From positions 1 to 21,116 of the forward strand of contig JAHIVS010000397.1 in the NCBI GenBank assembly GCA_018816605.1: a stretch of 21,116 nucleotides of DNA. The letters are read 5' to 3'. Source of the DNA: Pseudomonadota bacterium (GTDB lineage Bacteria > Desulfobacterota > Desulfobacteria > Desulfobacterales > Desulfobacteraceae). The notes below the pieces were generated by a model. The model made no database searches. It was not told where the DNA came from and saw only the letters and a list, made by a program, of their open reading frames with translations. Shown here in pieces: positions 1 to 6,777 of the stretch. The position numbers and the translations under genes are program-made. How positions within the stretch are numbered: position 1 is the stretch's first letter; the number at the start of each line of letters is the position of its first letter.

Positions 1-592
1 CCATCAGACCTGCCATATAGGTTTCATAGGCAGGAAAGCTGCCGCTGGGAACAGGGCCGTCCGTATCCTCAATTTTATAATTTCCCCAGGGGATCTGGTA
101 ATTTTTAACCGCCTCCACCCCCCAGGTGTGGAGATTTCCCTGGATTTTTCCGGCTTCCGTATTCATAAGAGAGTTTCTTGCCCGATATCCGTATCCGGCA
201 TGGCAGACCCCGCAGGTATTGTCCACAATCCAGACGGAACCCGGGTCCGGATAAAAATCCTTGGGTCCGGGCGCCCGGAAAAGACTTTTGGGAACCGATC
301 GGTGGGCCTTTTCTTTCTTAGAAGCAGTTGGATCTCCTCCGTGGCAGATGATACACCCGTCAAAGTCTCCGTGGCGCAATCCGGTTTTCTTGACAAGCTG
401 CATCATGGGAAGCTGGCCCGGTACAATGTCCATGATTCCGCCATGGCAGTCTTTGGTTGTACAGCCGGCCCCGGCAGATGGTTTTGTGTCCAAAATAAGG
501 AATAAGAACAGGGTCATAAGGCCGATCATCCGGATTCCCCTGAAGATGCTGCCGGAGACCGGATTTTTAAAAGGCGGCTTTAAAAGGGACAT
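1..592 (-). CDS. Multiheme cytochrome c, C-terminal part off the left edge
   Basis: Reading the minus strand from an ATG at 592-590 gives an open frame to the window edge (197 residues, no stop), so the gene is cut by the window. The start is preceded by AAGGA at a good distance. Residues 1-42 look like a signal peptide: basic start, a hydrophobic run around 22-35, then a small-residue cleavage region (SAGAG). Three heme-attachment sites are visible: C44-x4-C49-H50, C80-x2-C83-H84 and C127-x2-C130-H131. The CX4CH type is known from class III (c3-like) cytochromes of sulfate reducers. The product is therefore a periplasmic electron-transfer protein with at least three hemes. Its total heme number and redox partner cannot be told from the visible part. 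It is transcribed divergently from the radical SAM gene, across an 89-base spacer. Confidence 0.85.
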   Translation of the reverse strand, partial: MSLLKPPFKNPVSGSIFRGIRMIGLMTLFLFLILDTKPSAGAGCTTKDCHGGIMDIVPGQLPMMQLVKKTGLRHGDFDGCIICHGGDPTASKKEKAHRSVPKSLFRAPGPKDFYPDPGSVWIVDNTCGVCHAGYGYRARNSLMNTEAGKIQGNLHTWGVEAVKNYQIPWGNYKIEDTDGPVPSGSFPAYETYMAGLM

Positions 593-681
593 CTGCTGTT
601 CCTTAAGGATAATTAATCAATGGAATTATCGGATCATATCTGGTATTTCATAGCCTGAAAAACCAGAATTTTACAAGGTAA

Positions 682-1710
682 ATGATGATAAATATTTTAG
701 AATTCACATTGGAGCGCCTGGTCCAAACCTTTGACCAAAAGTTTGGTAAGGGGCTTTTCCATGCCCAGGCCCTTTTCCGGGATATTTTTAAACAGGGAAA
801 TGAAAATTTTCTCGTCAGTCCGGAATTTCTGGATTCCCCGAGGTTTGCAAAGGCCCTCAAGGGAAAGGTGTCCCTAACGCCAGGGGAGGTGGTGAAAACC
901 TTTGACGAAGGAGAATTGACCAAGTTCATCACCCGATTGCACGACGGCCTTGAAATCGAATCTGTTGTCATCCCCATGACCCGGCACAACACCCTGTGCA
1001 TTTCCAGCCAGGTGGGGTGTAAAATGGGGTGTAAATTCTGTGAAACCGGGCGCATGGGGTTTAAACGAAATTTGAGTATTTCCGAAATTGTGGGTCAGGT
1101 CTACAATGCCCGGCACAGGTTGAAGAAAGAGGTTAAAAATGTCGTGTTCATGGGCATGGGTGAGCCCCTGGACAATTTTGATAATCTCATGGGCGCCATT
1201 GGGGTCATGAACGAGCAGCAGGGCTTTGACATTGCCCTTCGCCATATGACATTGTCCACCGCAGGCCTGGTCCCGGGCATTGAACGTCTGGCCATGCTTG
1301 CCATGGCAGGCCTGCGCCTGGCGGTTTCCATCAATGCGCCCGATGACGCGACCCGTTCACTTCTCATGCCCATCAACACGAGATTTTCCCTGGCCCGCCT
1401 GAAAAAAAGCCTGATCGATTTTCCCCTGCCCAAAAGAGGGGTGTTTTTATTTGAATATATTCTGATCAGAGGACTCAACGATTCTCCGGCCCATGCCGAT
1501 CTGCTGGCCGACTTTATTTTTCCCCTGCCCGTGCGGCTCAACCTGATTGCCTACAACCCGGTCAAGGGCCTTGATCATGAAAGCCCCAGTGACGATCAGA
1601 TGCATGTGTTTGCCGATCTCTTGTCGGCAAAGGGGATCATGGTCATCAAGCGATGGAGCCGGGGCCGGTCGGTTGCGGCCGGTTGCGGCCAATTGGGGCG
1701 AAATGTTTGA
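682..1710 (+). CDS. RlmN/Cfr-family radical SAM RNA methyltransferase (divergent)
   Basis: 342 residues. The radical SAM cluster motif CX3CX2C is C113-C117-C120, preceded by the family signature LCISSQVGC. The GMGEPL motif, the HMTLSTAG stretch and the terminal CGQL with the second catalytic cysteine (C335) match the RlmN/Cfr family. These enzymes methylate A2503 of 23S rRNA, and RlmN also acts on some tRNAs, through a methyl-cysteine intermediate. It differs from classical RlmN in two ways: the CETGRMG version of the cluster loop, and SVAAGCGQL where E. coli RlmN has DIDAACGQL. The protein also ends five residues after CGQL, without the usual tail. Start: ATG 682 follows AAGG at good spacing; a second ATG is the next codon. 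The substrate may be A2503 or another RNA position. The family is certain, the exact function is not. Confidence 0.85.
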   Translation: MMINILEFTLERLVQTFDQKFGKGLFHAQALFRDIFKQGNENFLVSPEFLDSPRFAKALKGKVSLTPGEVVKTFDEGELTKFITRLHDGLEIESVVIPMTRHNTLCISSQVGCKMGCKFCETGRMGFKRNLSISEIVGQVYNARHRLKKEVKNVVFMGMGEPLDNFDNLMGAIGVMNEQQGFDIALRHMTLSTAGLVPGIERLAMLAMAGLRLAVSINAPDDATRSLLMPINTRFSLARLKKSLIDFPLPKRGVFLFEYILIRGLNDSPAHADLLADFIFPLPVRLNLIAYNPVKGLDHESPSDDQMHVFADLLSAKGIMVIKRWSRGRSVAAGCGQLGRNV

Positions 1711-1744
1711 TTGTCTTTTTCGTGAATTTTAAAGATCTTACAAG

Positions 1745-1772
1745 TTGACAACCCCTGTACATTGAATGTACA
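1745..1772 (+). promoter_or_regulatory. TTGACA box overlapping a perfect 17-bp palindrome (operator candidate)
   Basis: A consensus -35 box TTGACA lies at 1745-1750. Directly after it, 1756-1772 reads TGTACATTGAATGTACA, a perfect 8+1+8 palindrome. The -10 position at the usual spacing falls inside the right arm (TGTACA, 16-base spacer) and is poor, so this could be a repressed or activator-dependent promoter with a dimeric regulator sitting between -35 and +1. It lies 140-165 bases upstream of the first GGDEF gene and after the radical SAM gene. The palindrome is directly visible; promoter and operator roles are inferred. Confidence 0.45.
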
Positions 1773-1780
1773 CACAGACA

Positions 1781-1872
1781 AAAGAAGCAATAGGATGCAC
1801 CTGTTCTTCTTTGGGTTTGGCCAGAAAATTCTGGTGATGATGGGGACAAATTTTGAAGTTTGTCTGTTTTTC
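1781..1872 (+). other. Inverted-repeat-rich leader upstream of the GGDEF/AAA+ genes
   Basis: Three consecutive hairpin possibilities follow the palindrome: AAAGAAG (1781-1787) with CTTCTTT (1806-1812), enclosing AGG/CCT (1792-1794, 1800-1802); CCAGAA (1821-1826) with TTCTGG (1829-1834); and GACAAA (1845-1850) with TTTGTC (1859-1864), followed by TGTTTTTC. The last is a weak, AT-rich, terminator-like shape. No known riboswitch consensus, such as the c-di-GMP GEMM element, is recognisable. It may be a structured 5' leader or chance pairing in AT-rich DNA. Confidence 0.3.
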
Positions 1873-1911
1873 AAAAATGGATGCAAAGGGTAAATATAAA
1901 GATAGGGTCGG

Positions 1912-2637
1912 ATGGATACAATAAAAGAACTCAACCAGATTGTTTTGGATATCATCACATCTCTTTCCTATGAGGAGCAGATGCTGGCCGGGCAAAAATT
2001 GTTTGCCTATACGGTACGCAAGGATATTGACAGGGAACTCAGGGATTTTGCTGAAAATATTGCCCTGCTGATGATCCAGAAGGAGGGCCGGGAGCTTCGC
2101 CTGGAATTTATGAACGACGACCTTCAAAAAACCAGTCATGAACTCCATCTGGCAAAACATGATCCTTTGACCCGTCTGCCCAATCGGGGGCTTTTCTATG
2201 AACGCCTGGAAAAGATTTTTGCTGTCTCCCGGAAAGAAGGCAGACGACTGGCTTTAATTATCCTTGATCTGGATGAATTCAAGCCGGTGAACGATGCATA
2301 CGGCCATGATGCGGGCGATCTGCTTCTGGGCCAGGTCGCATCGCGGATAAACGAAGTGGTTGGTGATTCAGGGATTACCGCCCGCCTTGGCGGAGATGAG
2401 TTTGTCATTCTGTTACCCGGACTTGAGACCGACAAGCAGGCCCAAACCATTGCCCAGAAAGTGCTGTTCAGTATTAAAAAGCCCTTTGACCTGAGCTCCT
2501 CCCTGGTGTTTATTGATTCGTCAATCGGGATCTGTTTTATGGACGAGACAACCAAGGGCCCCCGGGATCTGTTGAAAAATGCAGACCTTGCCATGTATGA
2601 GGCCAAAAAGGCAGGCAGGGGGAGGTATACGGTTTAA
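1912..2637 (+). CDS. GGDEF-domain diguanylate cyclase
   Basis: 241 residues. Residues 1-80 form an all-helical, mostly polar N-terminal module without transmembrane segments. Residues 81-241 are a complete GGDEF domain: DPLTRLPNR at 84-92, the metal-binding ILDLDEFKPVND at 117-128 and the active-site loop GGDEF at 160-164. It should make c-di-GMP from two GTP in the cytoplasm. The inhibitory I-site RxxD five residues before GGDEF is absent (GDSG occupies the place), so product feedback may be lacking. The helical module resembles the N-terminus of the next gene, around the pattern AEN/S...KE/LE.REL. The start ATG has AGGG upstream. The AAA+/Fis gene begins 23 bases after the stop, so the two are probably co-transcribed. 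Confidence 0.88.
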   Translation: MDTIKELNQIVLDIITSLSYEEQMLAGQKLFAYTVRKDIDRELRDFAENIALLMIQKEGRELRLEFMNDDLQKTSHELHLAKHDPLTRLPNRGLFYERLEKIFAVSRKEGRRLALIILDLDEFKPVNDAYGHDAGDLLLGQVASRINEVVGDSGITARLGGDEFVILLPGLETDKQAQTIAQKVLFSIKKPFDLSSSLVFIDSSIGICFMDETTKGPRDLLKNADLAMYEAKKAGRGRYTV

Positions 2638-2660
2638 CCAAGGAAAGAAGATGCGGAGAA

Positions 2661-4028
2661 ATGAAGGCTGCCGATAAAACAATATCAGATGCCCGGCTGC
2701 TAGACCTGATGGCCCGGATTTGCCATTCCCTTGCCTTTGAAACCCTGTCAATGCAGGAGACGTCTGCCGGTGAACCGGGCAAGACAGATGCCGACAAGGG
2801 GATGGGGTGGGAGAACAAAGAAGAGATCATCAAGCGCCTTTTTGACTTAACCGACCAGGGTAAAATCTCCGGAAAAATTTCCAGCCTTGCAGAATCCTTT
2901 GGCCTGATGCTGGTAAAATTAGAGGCCAGGGAGTTAAAGCAGGAAGAACTTATTGAGGCCTTGAAAAAAAACAACAGGGCTCTTGAGATTGCAAAAAACA
3001 AACTTGGCGAACAAAACAGATCCCTGGTGATCTCCCTGAGACAAAAATACAATCCTGCCCAGTTTGTGGGCCAGTGCCGGCAAATGCAAAAGGCAAAACA
3101 GGTGGCATTGAATATTGCCCGTCATCCCATTAATACCCTTATCCTGGGGGCCAGTGGAACCGGCAAGGAAGTCTTTGCCAAAATGATTCATTTTAATTCC
3201 CTGCGGGCTGAAAATCCCTTTATGGCCATCAATTGCACCGCCATACCGGAAGCATTGTTTGAAAGCGAAATGTTTGGTATTGAAAAAGGAGTGGCCACAG
3301 GTGTTTTCCAGCGCAAAGGCTTTTTCGAGCAGGCCCACACCGGCACTGTTTTTTTGGATGAAATCGGTGATATGAGCCTGGTGAATCAGGCAAAGCTTTT
3401 ACGGGTCATAGAAGAACGGGAAGTTGTGCGTGTGGGGGCTGCAAAGCCCATAAAAATTGATGTGAAAATTATTTCTGCCACCAATGTTGATCTTAAACAG
3501 GCGGTTGAGCAGGGCCGGTTCAGACAGGATCTGTATTACCGCTTGAATGTTGTGGAACTGACCCTGCCGCCCTTAAAGGACAGGGGCGATGATATTTTGA
3601 TCCTGGCTGAAAAATTATTGATAAAAAATTGTTCGGATTTGGGGCGGCCCCCCCTTTCCCTTTCCAATGGGGCCCGGCAGTGCCTGCTTGCCCATGAATG
3701 GCCGGGAAATGTGCGGGAACTGAACAATGAAATGGAAAGGGCTGCAGCCCTTACCCTGGCGGACAGGGTTGATGTGAAGGATTTGTCCGTTAAATTAAGC
3801 ACCCTTTATTCCGGACCTGAAGCTGAAAATACGCCATCAGCCGGCCCGGCAGATCCTGCCGCAACAAAACTTTTTGAGTTTAATCTGGAAAGACTTGAAC
3901 AGCAGGCTGTTTCCCAGGCCCTGGAAAGCGCAGGCAATAATAAGACAAAAGCTGCATCCCTCCTGGGCATCACCCGGGAAGGCCTGCGCAAAAAACTATT
4001 GAGGTTCAAACTGGCGGATGCCCCGTAA
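2661..4028 (+). CDS. AAA+ / Fis-HTH regulator of the sigma-54 activator type, GAFTGA motif altered
   Basis: 455 residues. Residues 1-125 are helical and coiled-coil-like, with no receiver or PAS signature. Residues 133-360 are the AAA+ core: Walker A GASGTGKE at 163-170, Walker B TVFLDE at 229-234, the RQDLYYRLNV segment at 288-297 and WPGNVREL at 347-354. Residues 405-452 are a Fis-type helix-turn-helix ending KAASLLGITREGLRKKL. The loop that normally reads GAFTGA and touches sigma-54 is GVATGV at 210-215, lacking the key phenylalanine. It may therefore be a DNA-binding AAA+ regulator that does not open sigma-54 promoters, or one that uses a changed contact. It follows the diguanylate cyclase by 23 bases and shares its N-terminal module, so a link to c-di-GMP output is plausible. 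Confidence 0.88.
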   Translation: MKAADKTISDARLLDLMARICHSLAFETLSMQETSAGEPGKTDADKGMGWENKEEIIKRLFDLTDQGKISGKISSLAESFGLMLVKLEARELKQEELIEALKKNNRALEIAKNKLGEQNRSLVISLRQKYNPAQFVGQCRQMQKAKQVALNIARHPINTLILGASGTGKEVFAKMIHFNSLRAENPFMAINCTAIPEALFESEMFGIEKGVATGVFQRKGFFEQAHTGTVFLDEIGDMSLVNQAKLLRVIEEREVVRVGAAKPIKIDVKIISATNVDLKQAVEQGRFRQDLYYRLNVVELTLPPLKDRGDDILILAEKLLIKNCSDLGRPPLSLSNGARQCLLAHEWPGNVRELNNEMERAAALTLADRVDVKDLSVKLSTLYSGPEAENTPSAGPADPAATKLFEFNLERLEQQAVSQALESAGNNKTKAASLLGITREGLRKKLLRFKLADAP

Positions 4029-4048
4029 AACTTGGTTGGAAAGGCAAC

Positions 4049-4075
4049 TTGACTCAAAAAAAAATTATGTATAGT
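4049..4075 (+). promoter_or_regulatory. Possible sigma-70-type promoter for the second GGDEF gene
   Basis: TTGACT (4049-4054) and TATAGT (4070-4075) are separated by 15 bases, two below the ideal. They lie in the 87-base gap before the GGDEF gene at 4116. The gene could instead be read through from the upstream AAA+ gene. Confidence 0.35.
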
Positions 4076-4115
4076 CTTCTGATTTATCAGGACAACCCCC
4101 TTATGCGGAAACCCA

Positions 4116-5150
4116 ATGAATTATTCTGAAGATAAAGGTCAGGCGGGTGAATATTTACGGCTGACCCTAGGTTATCTTGCAAAATATAACCAGCCGGCAA
4201 GCCCGGTCAATTATACAATCTGGTATGAGTATGTGTCAGGAAAAAACCAGAGGCTTAGAAAAGCCATTGATACATCCATTGAATCGGCCATCCCCTTGAC
4301 CGATAAAAATATGGAAACCCTGTACCAAAAATATGTGGCAGACGGTGACAGGATTGTGATCAGCAAGTTATTGACCAAGATCAATCTCATGCTCAGGGAG
4401 ATCACCCGCCATGTGCTCGAGACCGAAGGGGATCTTTTCGGTCATGGAAGAAGCCTGAGTGGGCTATCCGAGCAGATTCGAAAGGTTCAGGATTACGAGG
4501 GGATCAAACAGATTGTCGACAAGATGATTCTGGAGACCAAGGCCCTTATAACATCCGGCTCCAGACTCCAGAGCCGGATGAAGATTTCTTCTGCAGACCT
4601 GCAGCAGCTGTACCGGGAGCTGGAAAAATCCCAGCAGGAGGCCCAGACAGATTCTCTGACGGGCCTGATCAACCGGAGAGGACTTGAAAAACGGTTCGAG
4701 CTGGAGAGGATACGGGCAAAACAGAACAATTTTTCTTTTTCTATTATTCTGCTGGACATCGACCATTTTAAACGGGTCAACGATACCTATGGCCACCTGG
4801 TGGGAGACAGCCTGCTCCGTGGAATCTCCGGGATTTTGAAAACACGGCTGCGGCGCAATGATATTGCTGCCAGATACGGGGGGGAAGAATTTTTGATCCT
4901 CCTGCCCGAGACCGATCTTGGGGGCGCGGATGCCGTGGCCGTTAAGATACAAAAGGACTTGTCAACCAAAGAATGGAAACTCAAGGAATCCGGTCAGAGC
5001 ATGGGGACGATTACTGTGTCCATGGGAATATCCATGTATGCCATGAATGAACCGGGAGACAATATGATCAAACGGGCGGACGATGCCCTGTACATGGCAA
5101 AAAATACCGGCCGAAACAAGATTGTTAGCCAGGCATCCATTCAGGGTTAG
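4116..5150 (+). CDS. GGDEF-domain diguanylate cyclase with I-site
   Basis: 344 residues. Residues 1-150 are a helical N-terminal region of a type often seen on diguanylate cyclases (segment VNYTIWYEYVSGKN at 31-44), without membrane spans. A short coiled coil (160-178) leads into a complete GGDEF domain: DSLTGLINRRGL at 179-190, LLDIDHFKRVND at 212-223 and GGEEF at 255-259. The inhibitory RxxD is present (R246-D249), exactly five residues before GGEEF, so product inhibition is expected, unlike the cyclase at 1912. The product is cytoplasmic c-di-GMP. It lies 87 bases after the AAA+ regulator. Its stop codon interlocks with that of the convergent LysE gene (4-base tail overlap). Confidence 0.88.
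   Translation: MNYSEDKGQAGEYLRLTLGYLAKYNQPASPVNYTIWYEYVSGKNQRLRKAIDTSIESAIPLTDKNMETLYQKYVADGDRIVISKLLTKINLMLREITRHVLETEGDLFGHGRSLSGLSEQIRKVQDYEGIKQIVDKMILETKALITSGSRLQSRMKISSADLQQLYRELEKSQQEAQTDSLTGLINRRGLEKRFELERIRAKQNNFSFSIILLDIDHFKRVNDTYGHLVGDSLLRGISGILKTRLRRNDIAARYGGEEFLILLPETDLGGADAVAVKIQKDLSTKEWKLKESGQSMGTITVSMGISMYAMNEPGDNMIKRADDALYMAKNTGRNKIVSQASIQG
4552..4580. repeat. 10-bp perfect inverted repeat inside the GGDEF gene
   Basis: CATCCGGCTC (4552-4561) and GAGCCGGATG (4571-4580) are exact complements with a 9-base loop, within codons for the region between the N-terminal module and the coiled coil. No T-run follows, so a terminator is unlikely. It may be an mRNA hairpin or a coincidence of coding sequence. 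Confidence 0.45.
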
Positions 5151-5791
5151 TTTCTGGAGGAGGCGGCCATGAAAATCCCGAATCCGATAAATGCGGACCC
5201 GCTGGCTCGGCGGAACCATTTCATCCTGCCGGGCTTGGCCAGCCAGGTCTTTGCTTTGTGGGCCAGGAACGCATAGAGCATGAGAAAAAAGAATGAAAAT
5301 GTCATCAGGGTTATTACAAGGCGCATAAATTGGGGAATCAACGCCTGATCCGTAACAATGAACTGGGGAAACAGGGCGGTTAGAAAGACAATGGCCTTTG
5401 GGTTGCTCACTGCCACCCCAAAGGCCTGGAGCCATATTTTTAATGAAGCGATATCCGAAACGGATTCCTTGTTCTCCAAACAAGAAACGGGTCCAATTTT
5501 TTGCTGGGGTTTTTGAAACAATTGTACAAAACCCAGGTAGATCAGATAGGCTGCTCCTGTATATTTGACAAGACTGAACATCAGTTCAGAGGCCTTTAGC
5601 AGGGCACCCAGTCCGGTCACGGCAATGGTTGCCAGAAAAAACAGGCCGCAAATATTGCCCAGAGCCGAAAAACTGGCTTTTTTCCATCCATAAATGCCGG
5701 ATTTTGTCATGATGAAAAAAACAGCCGGTCCGGGGGTTGCCGTGGCAATGAAAACAAAACCCAAATATAAGAGCCATGATTCTAAAGACAT
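5147..5791 (-). CDS. LysE/RhtB-family amino-acid exporter
   Basis: 214 residues, the usual length of the family. It is strongly hydrophobic, with about six membrane segments. The N-terminal signature ATPGPAVFFIM (18-28) followed by glycines spaced through G32, G35 and G45 matches LysE/RhtB translocators, which export amino acids or their derivatives with proton exchange across the inner membrane. The substrate cannot be read from the sequence. The start ATG at 5791 has AGGAG at proper spacing; this ribosome site lies inside the last codons of the upstream dehydrogenase gene, only one base separating the two reading frames, so translation is probably coupled. Confidence 0.88.
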   Translation of the reverse strand: MSLESWLLYLGFVFIATATPGPAVFFIMTKSGIYGWKKASFSALGNICGLFFLATIAVTGLGALLKASELMFSLVKYTGAAYLIYLGFVQLFQKPQQKIGPVSCLENKESVSDIASLKIWLQAFGVAVSNPKAIVFLTALFPQFIVTDQALIPQFMRLVITLMTFSFFFLMLYAFLAHKAKTWLAKPGRMKWFRRASGSAFIGFGIFMAASSRN

Positions 5792-5792
5792 T

Positions 5793-6737
5793 CTAATACT
5801 CCTTTTTGAGATCCACCCGGTTTAACAGGGGGCTGCCGGCCCTGAGCCGCTTCAGGTTCTCAAGGATCTGGGGGGCCACGGAGACCGGATCTGTCTGGCT
5901 GGAAATATGGGGGGTGACCGCTATTTTCGGGTGCAGCCAAAAGGGGTGGTCTGCCGGCAGGGGTTCTGTTTGGAAGACATCCAGGCAGGCTCCGGACAAC
6001 TGACCCGTATCCAGGGCTGTCAGCAGGTCGGCTTCCTCCAGGTGTCCCCCCCGTCCGACATTAATGAGATAGGCATTTTTCGGCAGCTTTGAAAAGGTGT
6101 CCAGGTTGAGGATGTGTCTGGTTCTACGGGTCAGGGGTAACAGGCAGATCAGAATTCTGGAACAGGATAAAAAATTGTCCAGCTGATCTGGTCCGTGGAA
6201 GCTGGGAATTCCTGGTATTTTTTCAGGCGAGTTGCGCCATCCGAAGACCTTGAACCCTGATGCAGACAACGTTTTTGCAGCCGCTGCCCCCAATTGTCCC
6301 ATTCCCATTATTCCGATGGTGCATTTCTTTTTTTCCAAGGGCAGCAGGGGATGCCACTCCTTCAGCATTTTCCGGGCCTGGTAGACATCCAATTGCCTGA
6401 AATGGTAAAGGACGGCACAAAGGAGATATTCCGACATGCTCCTGATAAGTTCCCGGTCCACCAGCCGGACAATTTCCGGGCTGCCGGAAAGGTCGGGGTC
6501 CGGCAGCAAAGGGTCTGCCAGCAGATGGTCTATGCCCGCTCCCATGGAACAGATACAGCTTAAGTTTGGGTATTCCCGGAAAACTCCAGGGGGGTGTGCC
6601 CAGGTCAGGGCCAGTTCAATGGCCTGTTTGGGATGGTCATGGGGCCAGACCCGGATATCCAGTTGGGGGTCAAGCGCATTTAAGGCCTTAATCCAGGGGA
6701 TTGTATCCCGCTGGGGGCAGATGAAGGTTATGGCCAT
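5793..6737 (-). CDS. ghrA: GhrA-like D-2-hydroxyacid dehydrogenase (glyoxylate/hydroxypyruvate reductase type)
   Basis: 314 residues, matching E. coli GhrA in length and in details such as the N-terminal WIKALNALDP and the C-terminal NRVDLKKEY. The Rossmann motif GMGQLG is at 145-150. The catalytic triad of the family is R229 (NVGRGG), E258 (QTEPLP) and H277 (TPHISS). The expected reaction is NAD(P)H-dependent reduction of glyoxylate or hydroxypyruvate, or another 2-ketoacid, in the cytoplasm. The start is supported by AAGGA upstream. It lies 40 bases after the CoA-transferase/GNAT gene and directly before the LysE exporter, suggesting one transcript. The exact substrate is an inference from similarity. 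Confidence 0.85.
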   Translation of the reverse strand: MAITFICPQRDTIPWIKALNALDPQLDIRVWPHDHPKQAIELALTWAHPPGVFREYPNLSCICSMGAGIDHLLADPLLPDPDLSGSPEIVRLVDRELIRSMSEYLLCAVLYHFRQLDVYQARKMLKEWHPLLPLEKKKCTIGIMGMGQLGAAAAKTLSASGFKVFGWRNSPEKIPGIPSFHGPDQLDNFLSCSRILICLLPLTRRTRHILNLDTFSKLPKNAYLINVGRGGHLEEADLLTALDTGQLSGACLDVFQTEPLPADHPFWLHPKIAVTPHISSQTDPVSVAPQILENLKRLRAGSPLLNRVDLKKEY

Positions 6738-6777
6738 GGGAAAATCCTTCTGTGGCAGATGTGCGTTCTGCCGGGCA

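Noticed and set aside
1671..1690. Tandem GGTTGCGGCC repeat at the end of the radical SAM gene, suspected as a duplication
   Set aside because: The protein aligns with RlmN across this point without an insertion (12 positions each from RG to CGQL), so no residues were added; the repeat probably reflects codon choice.
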